This document shows positions 25,333 to 34,733 of a stretch of 64,000 nucleotides of DNA, piece by piece (positions within the stretch are counted from its first letter, which is position 1; every line of letters starts with the position of its first letter). Source of the DNA: Sulfurihydrogenibium sp. YO3AOP1. Its GTDB lineage: Bacteria > Aquificota > Aquificia > Aquificales > Hydrogenothermaceae. The notes under the pieces were generated by a model that saw nothing but the letters and a program-made list of their open reading frames with translations, was not told the DNA's origin and did no database searches. Where the stretch lies: assembly GCF_000020325.1 (NCBI RefSeq), contig NC_010730.1, positions 608,001-672,000 of the forward strand, read 5' to 3'. The translations under genes and the position numbers were made by a program.

Positions 25333-26238
25333 TTATGGTCTGTATCTTTCTAAGATTTTATCCCAGTCTGGATTGTCAGTAGCACCAAACTTTTCTTTCA
25401 ATGCAAGGACTTTGTCTTCAAAAGTAGGTTTTTCAATCTTTAAGAAGATACCAAGTGGAACTTTTGCATTAGGGTCATTATCGTGATCTAATGCATGGGA
25501 TGCAAGCTCAACAGCCTTTGCGTAGTCTGATGGGTCATGACCTAAGTCTTTGTTAATATCTATAGTTCTTCCTTTGTAGTATTGGAATGTATCTATCTTG
25601 TTGTATGTTGGGCATGGAGATAATATGTTTACAAAAGAAAATCCTTTATGTTCTACAGCAGCTTTTAAGATTTCTGCTTCATGCTTTGGATTTCCTGAGT
25701 AGGTCTGAGCTACAAACGTTGCTCCACATGCAATTGCAAATGCTATTGTATTCATTGGCTCTTCAATGTTTCCATAAGGTGTTAAAGAACCCTTGTATCC
25801 AGTTCTTGAAGTTGGAGATTGTTGGTTTTTTGTTAATGCGTACATTCTATTATCCATACAAACAACAGTCAAATCAAAGTTTTTTCTCGCAGCGTGTGGA
25901 AAGTGTTCCATACCAATAGAGAATAAATCTCCATCACCAGCTGTTACAATTGCTGGAACTTCTGGCTTTGCAAGTCTCGCACCAACTGCAACAGGTATTG
26001 CCCTACCATGGCAAGTATGAACTCCAAAAGCATTCATCCATAAAGGTAATCTTGACGAACATCCAATTCCTGAAACGAGTGTTAAAGCTGTTGGGTCAAA
26101 TTGTTCTTCGCTAAAAACCTTTGCAAGTCCACTAACAACTCCAAAGTCTCCACAACCAGGACACCATGTTGGCTCTATATTACTTCTATAATCCTTTGGT
26201 TCTAATTTTTCTTGTAATCTTACAAATCGGTATGACAT
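25333..26238 (-). CDS. korB: 2-oxoglutarate:ferredoxin oxidoreductase, beta subunit
   Basis: With KorA it makes 2-oxoglutarate from succinyl-CoA and CO2 in the reductive TCA cycle. The 301-residue beta subunit has the ThDP and cluster regions PTWCPGCGDFGVVSGLAK, VSGIGCSSRLPLW and AGDGDLFSIGMEHF with NRMYALTKNQQSPTSRTG. A late Cys lies in NILSPCPTYNK. This two-subunit 2-oxoacid enzyme type (gamma-alpha fusion plus beta) is the 2-oxoglutarate form known from Aquificales. It lies 26 bp after korA. Confidence 0.92.
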   Translation of the reverse strand: MSYRFVRLQEKLEPKDYRSNIEPTWCPGCGDFGVVSGLAKVFSEEQFDPTALTLVSGIGCSSRLPLWMNAFGVHTCHGRAIPVAVGARLAKPEVPAIVTAGDGDLFSIGMEHFPHAARKNFDLTVVCMDNRMYALTKNQQSPTSRTGYKGSLTPYGNIEEPMNTIAFAIACGATFVAQTYSGNPKHEAEILKAAVEHKGFSFVNILSPCPTYNKIDTFQYYKGRTIDINKDLGHDPSDYAKAVELASHALDHDNDPNAKVPLGIFLKIEKPTFEDKVLALKEKFGATDNPDWDKILERYRP

Positions 26239-26264
26239 TTCTACTTACCTCCTGTTAAAAATTT

Positions 26265-28052
26265 TTAAGCATTAACTTTGCTTCCTACTAACTCTTCAAT
26301 TTTAGCTTCAATTTCTGCAGGTATAAATGGCTCTCCTCTGTAAACATTGAATTGAACTGGTCTTACATTTGTAAACATTCTAATAAATCTTGCAAATTGA
26401 CCTGTATAGTTAGCTTCAGGTACAAGAGTAATATCAGACATGCTTGCAACTTTTTCAATAGCTTTAGCCGGAACAGGATACAAGAGTTTTGGATAAAGTG
26501 CAGCCACTTTATAACCTTTCTTTCTTAATCTTTGAACAGCTTCTTTTGTGATAGATGCTGTTAATCCCCATGCTATTACAGAGATATCAGCTTTTTCGCC
26601 CTCTTGTAAATCTCCAAGATCCCACTCTATAAGATGTTGGTTCTCATCTTCTATATTTTGAAGCTTTTTAAATCTTTTTTCCATCATTTTTACTCTAACG
26701 TCTGGTCTTGTTCTTGGGGATGAGTCTTCGCCGTGCTCTAATCCAGTTGCTGCATATGGCTTTGGAGATACACCCGGAGCAAGCATTGGTGCAATTCCAG
26801 TTTCTGTAACTTTGTATCTTAAGATTTCATTTGGATCAACGTTCATATCTTTTGTAATCAATGGTCTGTTGATTAATTTTGATTGAATTTCTTTAATGTT
26901 TGGTGTTGGAATTGCTTCTGCTCTTAAAGATAATGATGCATCGGTTAAGAATAATACAGGGCATTGATATCTTTCCGCAAGGTTGAAAGCTTCAACTGTT
27001 AGATAGAAGTTTTCTTCAACGTTTGTAGGTGCTATGACGATTCTTTGACCATCACCATGACCACCTATTGCGGCTGCGTATAAATCTGCTTGGTCGTGTT
27101 TTGTTGGCATACCGGTTGATGGTCCACCTCTTTGAACATCTACGATAACAGCTGGAATTTCTGCCATTGATGCAAGACCTATTAGCTCTTGCATTAAAGA
27201 TACACCGGGCCCAGATGTTGCAGTCATTGCTTTTACGCCTGAGAAAGACGCACCAATTACTATAGCCATCGAAGAAATTTCATCTTCAGCTTGGTACACA
27301 TAACCGTTTGCTTTTAAGATTATTTCTGATAAATAGTTACCAACTGTTGTTGCTGGTGTAATTGGATATGCAGCAAAAACTTTACAGCCAGCTACTGCTG
27401 CACCAAGAGCTATTGCTTCGTTACCTTCAAGGATGATAACATCTTTTCTTGGCATTCTTTCTGGCAATCTGTAAGGGTCTATCTTTTTGATATTATTTTT
27501 GACCCAGTTAATACCAGCGTCTAAAGCTTTAAAGTTTAGGTCTACTACATCTTGTCCTTTTTTAGAGAATTTAGAAACGATTTGCTCTTTATAAACATCT
27601 ATTGGAATATTAAACAATTCAGATGCTGCACCAAGAGCTACCATATTTTTTGTAATGTATGCACCAACTTCTTCTTTTGCAAGCTTAGACATAGGAACAG
27701 CATAAGCTATAACGCCTTGTTTTTCTAACCAGTCAAATTCTGGTTCAAAATCTCCACCTTCTGGTCCGTCCCAAACGAGAACCGTTCCGGGTTTTAAAAG
27801 TGGTTTATTTACTTCATAAGCTTCACCGTTGAATGCAAAAAGTATTTGAAATCCATCACCTTGAGATAAGATTTTTTCATCAGACATTCTAACTTGAGAG
27901 AGTGCATAACCACCTTTAATTTCTGCCGGAAAGCTTTTAAAAGTAACAACTTCAAGACCTAAGTACGTTGCCGCTCTCATTGTAAAATCACCAGCAGAGA
28001 TGACACCTTCTCCACCTTCACCTGCAAACTTAATTGTTAAATCAAAAGCCAT
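26265..28052 (-). CDS. korA: 2-oxoglutarate:ferredoxin oxidoreductase, fused gamma-alpha subunit
   Basis: This 595-residue protein joins the gamma domain (about 1-185; LTIKFAGEGGEGVISAGDFT, FPAEIKGGYALSQVRMS) to the alpha domain (about 200-595). The alpha domain contains LEGNEAIALGAAVAGCKVF, AYPITPATTVGNYL, QAEDEISSMAIVIGASFSG and RGGPSTGMPTKHDQADLY. The fusion separates it from the four-subunit pyruvate enzyme at 19465-22636. It heads the kor operon. ATG at 28052 follows TAGGAGGATTTAGCG. Confidence 0.93.
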   Translation of the reverse strand: MAFDLTIKFAGEGGEGVISAGDFTMRAATYLGLEVVTFKSFPAEIKGGYALSQVRMSDEKILSQGDGFQILFAFNGEAYEVNKPLLKPGTVLVWDGPEGGDFEPEFDWLEKQGVIAYAVPMSKLAKEEVGAYITKNMVALGAASELFNIPIDVYKEQIVSKFSKKGQDVVDLNFKALDAGINWVKNNIKKIDPYRLPERMPRKDVIILEGNEAIALGAAVAGCKVFAAYPITPATTVGNYLSEIILKANGYVYQAEDEISSMAIVIGASFSGVKAMTATSGPGVSLMQELIGLASMAEIPAVIVDVQRGGPSTGMPTKHDQADLYAAAIGGHGDGQRIVIAPTNVEENFYLTVEAFNLAERYQCPVLFLTDASLSLRAEAIPTPNIKEIQSKLINRPLITKDMNVDPNEILRYKVTETGIAPMLAPGVSPKPYAATGLEHGEDSSPRTRPDVRVKMMEKRFKKLQNIEDENQHLIEWDLGDLQEGEKADISVIAWGLTASITKEAVQRLRKKGYKVAALYPKLLYPVPAKAIEKVASMSDITLVPEANYTGQFARFIRMFTNVRPVQFNVYRGEPFIPAEIEAKIEELVGSKVNA

Positions 28053-28101
28053 CGCTAAATCCTCCTACTTGAGTTTTATAACCTTATTCAAATTTTAAAA
28101 A

Positions 28102-28150
28102 AATATAACATTGTTTTATTTTCTTGTCAAGAATTTTATAACGCTGTTTT
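28102..28150 (-). promoter_or_regulatory. kor promoter with two AWAAC-N3-GTTWT palindromes
   Basis: On the minus strand TTGACA (28130-28125) and TATATT (28107-28102) are 17 bp apart, a near-consensus promoter. Two palindromes are present: 28105-28117 (ATAAC-ATT-GTTTT on plus) overlapping the spacer, and 28138-28150 (ATAAC-GCT-GTTTT on plus) just upstream of the -35. Their centres are 33 bp apart, about three helical turns. Confidence 0.7.
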
Positions 28151-28218
28151 ATTTTTTTAACTGACAATCATCACAAAATTATTAATTTTCATAATCTTAA
28201 ACTTATTTTTATATAAAA

Positions 28219-28252
28219 AGTGATCCCTCGGCTTTACAGCCTCGGGATGAAT
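28219..28252. repeat. fragment of dispersed intergenic repeat
   Basis: GTGATCCCTCGGCTTTACAGCCTCGGGATGAA is one hairpin unit of the dispersed repeat, with CCTCGGCT and the inverse across a short loop. It lies just after the sucD stop codon and could act as a 3' stem-loop of the sucCD transcript. Confidence 0.55.
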
Positions 28253-28255
28253 TTA

Positions 28256-29137
28256 TTAATTTCCTTTTAGAATTTTCTCTACAGTCTCTCCAATTATTGA
28301 TGGGTTTTTAACCGTTATTGCTCCTGCAGATTCTAAAGCTTTGTATTTTTCTGCTGCTGTTCCCTTTCCACCGGAAATAATAGCTCCGGCATGTCCCATT
28401 CTTTTTCCTGGTGGTGCTGTTACCCCTGCTATATATGCAACAACCGGTTTTTTAACATAAGATTTTATGAATTCTGCAGCCTCTTCTTCTGCTGTTCCAC
28501 CGATTTCACCAATCATAACGATTGCCTCAGTTTCTGGGTCATCTTGAAACCATTTTAAAACATCGGCAAAAACTGTTCCCGGAATTGGGTCTCCACCAAT
28601 ACCTACAGCCGTTGATTGACCAATTCCTCTTGTTGTAAGCTGATATGCCGCTTCGTATGTTAATGTTCCACTTCTTGAAACTATTCCAACGTTGCCTTTT
28701 TTAAAGATATGACCAGGCATAATTCCAATTTTTGCCTCTCCCGGTGTGATTACGCCCGGACAGTTTGGTCCTATTAAAACTGTGTCCGGATAGTATTTTT
28801 TGATGTACTGTTTTACAGGTAGCATATCATTAACCGGGATACCCTCTGTAATACAGATTACTGTTTTTATTCCTGCATCCACTGCTTCTAAAATTGCATC
28901 TGCTGCAAATGGCGGTGGAACGAAGATTAGTGAACAGTCTGCCCCAGCTTCTTTAACTGCTTCATTTACAGTATCAAATACAGGTATTCCTTCTACATTT
29001 TCACCTTTTTTACCGGGAGTAACTCCACCTACAACCTGTGTTCCGTATGCTTTACATTGTGTAGCATGAAAGCTTCCTTCTCTTCCGGTTATTCCTTGAA
29101 CAATTACTTTTGTATTTTTATTTACTAATACGCTCAT
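28256..29137 (-). CDS. sucD: succinyl-CoA synthetase, alpha subunit
   Basis: The alpha subunit carries the phosphohistidine. In the reductive cycle the enzyme makes succinyl-CoA for KorAB. The 293-residue protein has the CoA-binding Rossmann opening [38 protein letters not shown] and the active His near the end in [17 protein letters not shown]. It is 11 bp after sucC and of normal length. Confidence 0.96.
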   Translation of the reverse strand: MSVLVNKNTKVIVQGITGREGSFHATQCKAYGTQVVGGVTPGKKGENVEGIPVFDTVNEAVKEAGADCSLIFVPPPFAADAILEAVDAGIKTVICITEGIPVNDMLPVKQYIKKYYPDTVLIGPNCPGVITPGEAKIGIMPGHIFKKGNVGIVSRSGTLTYEAAYQLTTRGIGQSTAVGIGGDPIPGTVFADVLKWFQDDPETEAIVMIGEIGGTAEEEAAEFIKSYVKKPVVAYIAGVTAPPGKRMGHAGAIISGGKGTAAEKYKALESAGAITVKNPSIIGETVEKILKGN

Positions 29138-29147
29138 CTTAACCTCC

Positions 29148-30317
29148 TTACTGTTGTTTATTTGCTGCTTCTACTGCTTTTAATGCACCTTCCCACATTG
29201 TATCAGCAGTAATTAATGGCAATCCTGATTCTTGAAGCATCTTTTTACCAAGTTCTACGTTTGTTCCTTCCATTCTAACGATTACAGGAACGTTTATAGA
29301 TACTTCTTTTGCAGCAGTGATAATACCCTCTGCAAGTCTATCACATCTTAAAATACCACCAAAAATATTTATAAATATTGCTTTTACGTTAGGGTCTGAG
29401 AGGATTATTTTAAATGCGTTTGCTATTTGGGTTGCGTTTGCAGAACCACCCACATCTAAGAAGTTTGCAGGTTCTCCACCAGCAAGCTTGATTGTGTCCA
29501 TAGTTGACATTGCAAGGCCTGCACCGTTAACCATACATGCAATATTTCCATCTAATTTTATGTAGTTTAAGTTGAATTTTTTAGCTTCTACTTCTAACGG
29601 CGAAATTTGAGTCGGGTCGTCCATTTCCATAATTTCTGGATGTCTAAACAATCCGTTATCATCAAACTCTATTTTTGCATCAAGAATAACAATATTTCCA
29701 TCTTTTGTTAAAACTAATGGATTTATTTCAACCATTGAAGCATCTAACTCTATATAAATCTTATAAAGAGTTGTAAAAATTGATGCAGCTTTGTTTAATA
29801 GATTTTTTGGAAGACCAAGTTTTAAAGCAAGCTCTCTTGCATGATAGCTTCTTAATCCTATGAATGGTTCTATTGTTTGGGTAATAATTGCCTCCGGATT
29901 TGTTGCTGCTACTTCTTCTATTTCCATACCACCAGCAGCAGAAACCATGATAATTGGCTTAGATTTACTTCTGTCAAGTGTAATAGCCACATAGAACTCT
30001 TTGTCTATTGCTGTAGCTTCTTCTATATATAATCTGCTAACCGGTAAACCCTCCGGTCCTGTTTGGAATGTAGCAAGCTTTTTACCAAGTAACTCTGATG
30101 CTATTTGTTGAACCTCTTCTATAGATTTTGCAAGTTTAACACCACCGGCTTTTCCTCTACCGCCTGCGTGAATTTGGGCTTTCACAACAACCGGCCATGT
30201 TCCAAGCTCTTCTGCTGCTTCAACAGCCTCTTTAACATCAAAAGCCGGATAACCTCTTGGTACCGGTAGACCATACTTTCTAAAAATCTCTTTTGCCTGA
30301 TGTTCATGGACTTTCAT
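29148..30317 (-). CDS. sucC: succinyl-CoA synthetase, beta subunit
   Basis: The beta subunit has an ATP-grasp fold and sets the nucleotide and succinate sites. The 389 residues begin [20 protein letters not shown] and contain [41 protein letters not shown] and [18 protein letters not shown] follow. It pairs with sucD downstream. Upstream, 25 bp away, is a coiled-coil gene (30342-31220) that seems to share the transcript. Confidence 0.96.
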
Positions 30318-30341
30318 CTACGTCAACCTCCTTGTATTGAT

Positions 30342-31220
30342 TTAGTCAAAGTCATATGAGTAGTAAATCTTTACTCCTTTTTCTTCTGCATATCTATCTA
30401 CTTGTGGCAATGTTTGATAAGTAATCATTATAGGTATAATCTTCTCAGCAAAAAAACCTTTAATCATTTCAATCGTTTTCAAAAACTTATCTACATCTGT
30501 CTTTTTAAGCTGACTTTTACCTTCGCCTATGATTACAACCTGTTTATCTTTCTGTCTTCCTTTTCCAAAAATATTAACTTCAATAAACTTTTCTTTGCCT
30601 AACTCTAAGTAAGTTCTTATAAGTTTTCCTTCTATATCTATATCAAAGTCTTTTTTCAATAGTTTTGGTAGAGATTTATAAGCTCTATCCTCTAATGTGT
30701 ATCCAACAGTATGGGCCAGTCCGCCAACTTCTTTTCTTGTTAGTTTTATACCTTCTTCAACTTTAACGAGTCTTTCTTCCAACTTCTTTTGATTTTCTGT
30801 AAGTTCTTTTACTGATGCTGTTAACTGTTCAACCCTTTCAGTAAGCTTATTTAATCTTTCTTCTGTTTGTCTTTGAGCTTCTACAAGTTGATTAACCCTT
30901 TCTGTGAGCTGGTCTAATCTTTCGGTTAACTGTTCAATCCTTCCAGTAAGTTTATTTAATTCTTCCTCTGTCTGCCTTTGTGTCTCAACTAACTGCTGAA
31001 ATTTTTCTTCTAACTTCTTTTGATTCTCTGTAAGCTCTTTTACTGACGTTGTTAAATCTTTTACTGATATAGTAAGCTTTTCAACCTCTGTTTTTAGCTC
31101 TACAAAGTCTTCTCTTTTTACAGTTTCGCCCAAAAACTTTACAAGTTTTATAATTGCATTTTTTGTTTTTGGGTCCAGCTCTTCCAAAACTTCAAGAAAA
31201 TCTATCGGTATAACCTGCAT
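30342..31220 (-). CDS. coiled-coil protein with PD-(D/E)xK-like C-terminal domain (DUF3782-like)
   Basis: This is a 292-residue protein. Residues 1-40 form a helical lead and about 40-170 are near-perfect heptad repeats built from variants of LTERVEQL and KELTENQKKLEE. The C-terminal domain (about 175-292) has EGKLIRTYLELGKEKFIEVN and VVIIGEGKSQLKKTDVDKFL, where E-x-K resembles a PD-(D/E)xK nuclease core. The repeats are also visible in DNA (for example near 30781 and 31015), so repeat number may change by slippage. Such proteins are multi-copy in hyperthermophiles and archaea; the function is unknown. It seems to be the first gene of the sucCD transcript. Confidence 0.7.
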   Translation of the reverse strand: MQVIPIDFLEVLEELDPKTKNAIIKLVKFLGETVKREDFVELKTEVEKLTISVKDLTTSVKELTENQKKLEEKFQQLVETQRQTEEELNKLTGRIEQLTERLDQLTERVNQLVEAQRQTEERLNKLTERVEQLTASVKELTENQKKLEERLVKVEEGIKLTRKEVGGLAHTVGYTLEDRAYKSLPKLLKKDFDIDIEGKLIRTYLELGKEKFIEVNIFGKGRQKDKQVVIIGEGKSQLKKTDVDKFLKTIEMIKGFFAEKIIPIMITYQTLPQVDRYAEEKGVKIYYSYDFD

Positions 31221-31312
31221 TCCACCTTTTCCTCAATGGTCTTAATTAATAAAAGCTAAGCTAAAAATTCTATATATCAATGATTTTTAAAATTCTTAAT
31301 ATTAAAAAAATA

Positions 31313-31484
31313 CGTCGAGTGAGAAATTTAATAAAAGAGGAGATTCTTCGCCGGCTGCAGAATGACAAATAAGGTTACCTTTCTCTGATGCTTATCATTC
31401 AACCTTTCTATGTCATCCCGAGGACCTTAGTCCCAAGGATTCCTTCATCTAAATTTTATAAAAATCCCTAATTTCTCACCCCTA
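31313..31484. repeat. type A small inverted-repeat element
   Basis: The ends CGAGTGAGAAATTTAATAAAAG and CTAATTTCTCACC form the type A inverted pair. The internal units GGAGATTCTTCGCCGGCTGC and GTCATCCCGAGGACCTTAGT are in the standard order. The flanks (ATTCTTAATATTAA on the left, ATTCAATATTTA on the right) are only loosely similar, so any duplication has decayed. It lies between the fum genes and the coiled-coil gene. Confidence 0.7.
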
Positions 31485-31508
31485 CATATTCAATATTTAT
31501 AATTGAAC

Positions 31509-32078
31509 TTAAATCACTAATTTTCTATATTTCTTTTGACCTTCTTCAAAAACATCTCCACCATATATATCATTAGCAACAATTACAGGAAAATTCTCAA
31601 AATATAGCTTTCTGATTGCCTCCGGCCCTAAATCTTCGTATGCTACCATTTCTACCTTTGTAATATGTTTAGATAAAAGCGCTGCCGTTCCACCGTAAGC
31701 AGCAAAGTATACTGCTTTATATTTCTTTAAAGCCTCTTTTACTTCCTGACCTCTCCATCCTTTACCTATGGTTCCTTTTAGTCCAAGCTCAAGAAGTTTT
31801 GGAGTGTATTTGTCCATTCTGTAAGCTGTTGTAGGTCCTGCCGAACCTATTGCTTGACCCGGTTTTGCCGGTGTAGGTCCAACGTAATAAATGACCTGAC
31901 CTTTTACGTCAAAAGGCAATTTTCCAGTTTTTTCATACTCTTCAAGCATTCTTTTATGTGCTGCATCTCTTGCTGTATAGACCCAACCGTTTATTAAGAC
32001 TTTATCTCCGGCTCTTAAATTTTCTATAACTTCATCTGTTAAAGGTGTTGTGATTATTTTAGCTTCTACCATAGTCAA
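31509..32078 (-). CDS. fumB: class I fumarate hydratase, beta (C-terminal) subunit
   Basis: This is the smaller subunit of the heteromeric oxygen-sensitive fumarase. It has 189 residues, with INGWVYTARDAAHKRM, YYVGPTPAKPGQAIGSAGPT and TAYRMDKYTPKLLELGLKG, typical of the Fe-S hydro-lyase C-terminal domain. It catalyses fumarate/malate interconversion together with the alpha subunit encoded 4 bp upstream. Here FumB means the beta subunit, not the E. coli isozyme. Confidence 0.92.
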   Translation of the reverse strand: MTMVEAKIITTPLTDEVIENLRAGDKVLINGWVYTARDAAHKRMLEEYEKTGKLPFDVKGQVIYYVGPTPAKPGQAIGSAGPTTAYRMDKYTPKLLELGLKGTIGKGWRGQEVKEALKKYKAVYFAAYGGTAALLSKHITKVEMVAYEDLGPEAIRKLYFENFPVIVANDIYGGDVFEEGQKKYRKLVI

Positions 32079-32082
32079 ACTC

Positions 32083-32928
32083 CTATATTTCTATCTCTTT
32101 ATGTCTTGCTGCATGACATTGGATATTAACAGCAACTGGCAAAGAAGCAATATGGCAAGGTGCGATTTCAATTTTTACATCCACAACCGTTGTTGTTCCA
32201 CCAAATCCAAGTGGTCCAACCCCAAGCTGGTTTGCAAGTTCTATAAGCTCTTCTTCTAATTTTGCTATTCTTGGGTCTGGATGACGTTCTCCAATATGTC
32301 TAAAAAGAGATTTTTTAGCCAACACTGCAGAATAATCGAAAGTTCCACCTATGCCAACGCCTACTGTAAAGGGTGGACACGCGTTTGGACCTGCGTTAGC
32401 TATAGATTGAAGAATAAATTTTTTAACTCCTTCTAATCCATCTGCCGGCTTTAACATAGCTTGTTTACTTTGATTTTCAGACCCGCCACCTTTTGCAGCA
32501 AATTTGATTTTTATTTTATCTCCTGGCACAATGTCAAAGTATATCAAAGCTGGAGTATTATCTCCCGTGTTTTTTCTGTCAAAAATTGGGTCGTAAGCCA
32601 AAGATGCTCTTAAGTATCCTTCTTTTGTAGCTCTTCTAACACCTTCATTTATAGCTTCTCTCAAACTTCCGCCAACAATCTTAACATCTTGACCAACTTC
32701 CACAAAAAATACAGGATAGCCAGTATCTTGACAATAAGCTACTTGCTCTTTTTCTGCCACTTCTGCATTCTTTAAAATTTCATCTAATATTTCTCTTCCA
32801 AGTGGAGATTCTTCTTTTTCTTTTGCTATTTTTATTGCTTGAATAAAATCCTCCGGAAGCTTGTATTCACTATCCATTACAAGATTTTTAACTTTATCTA
32901 TGATTTCATTAACGTGTATTTCTCTCAA
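32083..32928 (-). CDS. fumA: class I fumarate hydratase, alpha (N-terminal) subunit
   Basis: The 281-residue subunit binds the 4Fe-4S cluster. Cluster-ligand cysteines are visible in VAYCQDTGYPVFFVEVG, in NAGPNACPPFTVGVGIGG and near the end in IEIAPCHIASLPVAV. PKGGGSEN-like AAKGGGSENQSKQAML is also typical. In the reductive cycle fumarase dehydrates malate to fumarate. The gene lies 29 bp after mdh and 4 bp before fumB, so the three form one operon. Confidence 0.93.
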   Translation of the reverse strand: MREIHVNEIIDKVKNLVMDSEYKLPEDFIQAIKIAKEKEESPLGREILDEILKNAEVAEKEQVAYCQDTGYPVFFVEVGQDVKIVGGSLREAINEGVRRATKEGYLRASLAYDPIFDRKNTGDNTPALIYFDIVPGDKIKIKFAAKGGGSENQSKQAMLKPADGLEGVKKFILQSIANAGPNACPPFTVGVGIGGTFDYSAVLAKKSLFRHIGERHPDPRIAKLEEELIELANQLGVGPLGFGGTTTVVDVKIEIAPCHIASLPVAVNIQCHAARHKEIEI

Positions 32929-32957
32929 AGGTTTCTACCTCCAATATAAACAAAAGC

Positions 32958-33956
32958 TTATATTAATTTTAACTCTTTTATTCTCTCAATTCCTGATTTT
33001 ACAGATTTAACTGAAGATTCCCACATTGCTTTTTCTTCTTGGCTTAACTCTACTTTTAGTACTTCCTCCCATCCATGGGCACCAACTTTAACCGGTAAAC
33101 CAATACAAATATCGTAAGCTTCATAGAATCTTGCATCCTCTCCTTCTAAATAAATAGAACATGGCATAATCTCTTTTTTATCTTTTAAGATTGCTTCTAC
33201 CATTTCAACGACAGAAGCTCCGGGTGCATGGTAGGCAGAGGTTCCCATTAAGTTAACAATCTCCCCTCCCCCGTATTTTGTTCTATCTATAAGCTCTTTC
33301 AGCTTTTCTTCTGTAAATAATTTCTTAAGAGGAATTCCTCCAACGTTTGAAACAGAAATTAAAGGAACCATATCATCTCCATGACTACCAAGGACAAAGC
33401 AGTTTATATTTGATACAGAGACCTTAAGTTCTTGAGATATGAAAGTTTTAAATCTTGCCGTGTCAAGAACTCCGGCCATTCCTAAAACTCTATGCTTGTT
33501 AAAACCTGTGATTTTTAACGTTGTATAGGTTAAAACGTCAACCGGATTAGAAACCACTATAACAACGGCGTTTGGTGCATACAATGCTATTCTTTCTGCT
33601 ACTGTTCTTATGATGTTAACGTTTGCTGTAAGTAAATCATCTCTGCTCATTCCCGGTCTTCTTGGAAATCCGGCTGTTATTACAACTATATCTGAATCTT
33701 TCATTGGTTCATAACCTTGACCATCCGGAGTGACATTGTACCCTTTTATATCAACATCAACCCCAAGAGCTGCAGCCATTTGTTTAATATCAAGAGCTTT
33801 TCCTTTTACAACTTCAAAAGTTTTATCTTCTGTTTTTTTGGGCAGGTCAAAAAGTTTTATATTTGCTAATTCTTTGATTGCTATCAAATTTGCTACATGC
33901 TCCCCAACATTCCCCGCTCCCACTATGGAAACAGTTGGTCTTTTATACTCTCCCAT
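32958..33956 (-). CDS. mdh: NAD-dependent malate dehydrogenase (LDH-like type)
   Basis: This enzyme reduces oxaloacetate to malate in the reductive cycle. The protein has 332 residues from the ATG at 33956. This start is favoured because AAGGAGG (33970-33964) lies 7 nt upstream and the nucleotide-binding motif SIVGAGNVGEHVANL follows soon after. The longer open frame to 34019 has no family-like residues. The Arg pair in AGFPRRPGMSRDDLL marks malate rather than lactate specificity, and the catalytic His is in LGSHGDDMVPL. It heads the mdh-fumA-fumB operon. Confidence 0.93.
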   Translation of the reverse strand: MGEYKRPTVSIVGAGNVGEHVANLIAIKELANIKLFDLPKKTEDKTFEVVKGKALDIKQMAAALGVDVDIKGYNVTPDGQGYEPMKDSDIVVITAGFPRRPGMSRDDLLTANVNIIRTVAERIALYAPNAVVIVVSNPVDVLTYTTLKITGFNKHRVLGMAGVLDTARFKTFISQELKVSVSNINCFVLGSHGDDMVPLISVSNVGGIPLKKLFTEEKLKELIDRTKYGGGEIVNLMGTSAYHAPGASVVEMVEAILKDKKEIMPCSIYLEGEDARFYEAYDICIGLPVKVGAHGWEEVLKVELSQEEKAMWESSVKSVKSGIERIKELKLI

Positions 33957-33989
33957 TTTAAAGCCTCCTTGAGCAAAAATTTGTATAAT

Positions 33990-34036
33990 TAGGATATAAC
34001 GACATTTGAATTTTGTCAATCAAACGGTGTTTGATT
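33990..34036 (-). promoter_or_regulatory. mdh promoter with 19-bp perfect palindrome
   Basis: On the minus strand TTGACA (34019-34014) and TATCCT (17 bp further) form a promoter for mdh. AATCAAAC-GGT-GTTTGATT at 34018-34036 is a perfect palindrome with 8-bp arms that overlaps the outer two bases of the -35. Its core CAAAC-N3-GTTTG resembles the por/kor/nuo palindrome AWAAC-N3-GTTWT. Confidence 0.65.
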
Positions 34037-34080
34037 TTTTTAAAATCAAAGAAATTATTATTTTTATTTAAGAGTTATAT

Positions 34081-34300
34081 GGGACTGTTCTAAAATCTTT
34101 GTAAACCGTTGAACGTATATGTTCTGAAGATTTAGTCCGAGGAGAGTTTTTACTTTTGATTTTTTGAAAAGAAAATCAGGAGATTCTTCGCTTACGCTCA
34201 GAATGACGCTGTAGAGAAAAGGCGAAAGGTCTTCACGCGGCTTCGGAACCGACGATCTGTTAATTAATTTTTAGATTTAGCTAAAATTTAAAGCACCCTG
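34081..34300. repeat. dispersed intergenic repeat, type B-like
   Basis: It opens with GGGACTGTTCTAAAATCTTTG and closes with TAAAATTTAAAGCACCC, a rough inverted pair. Internal units include GGAGATTCTTCGCTTACGCTC followed by AGAATGACG. Nothing else is recognised in the gap from 34037 to 34360. Confidence 0.6.
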
Positions 34301-34360
34301 TAGCATTATAAAGTTCGTAGGTGAGCAGCTCTGTTGCTGTGATTAAATGAGTTTTTTATT

Positions 34361-34732
34361 CTACCCCTGTTTTATATTAAGGTAAGTCAAAGCTATTCCG
34401 GCTAAAACAAGAATTGGCAAGCCTATGATGATGGTTACTACAATGGATAAAATACTTGCAATAGCTGACTTTTTAAAGTCTTCTTTGAATAAAATTTTAC
34501 CAAGATAAATCTGTATAAAAATAAGTAGTGTAAACATCAAAATAAGCGAGTAATGAGATAAATATTTTTCAGACAGAAGCTTAAAAGAGCCTGCTATCGT
34601 ATAGCTTATTAGCACAACTAAAAAAGACAAAAAGAAAGAAGTATTTTTATAGACAGCAAGCTTTGAAGAATACCAGTAAGAAAAGGTAGCAATCAATAAA
34701 AATGAAAAACCAACTATAAAATTATAAAGCAT
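34361..34732 (-). CDS. small integral membrane protein of unknown function
   Basis: The family is not recognised. The 123 residues form four hydrophobic helices (roughly 4-20, 32-51, 62-80 and 92-115). It follows midA after one base and ends the nuoCD-nuoI-midA run. A role near complex I is possible only by position. Confidence 0.6.
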   Translation of the reverse strand: MLYNFIVGFSFLLIATFSYWYSSKLAVYKNTSFFLSFLVVLISYTIAGSFKLLSEKYLSHYSLILMFTLLIFIQIYLGKILFKEDFKKSAIASILSIVVTIIIGLPILVLAGIALTYLNIKQG

Positions 34733-34733
34733 T

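Noticed and set aside
33957-34019. Longer malate dehydrogenase start at 34019
   Set aside because: The extra 21 residues cover the promoter and have no family resemblance; AAGGAGG is correctly placed only for 33956.
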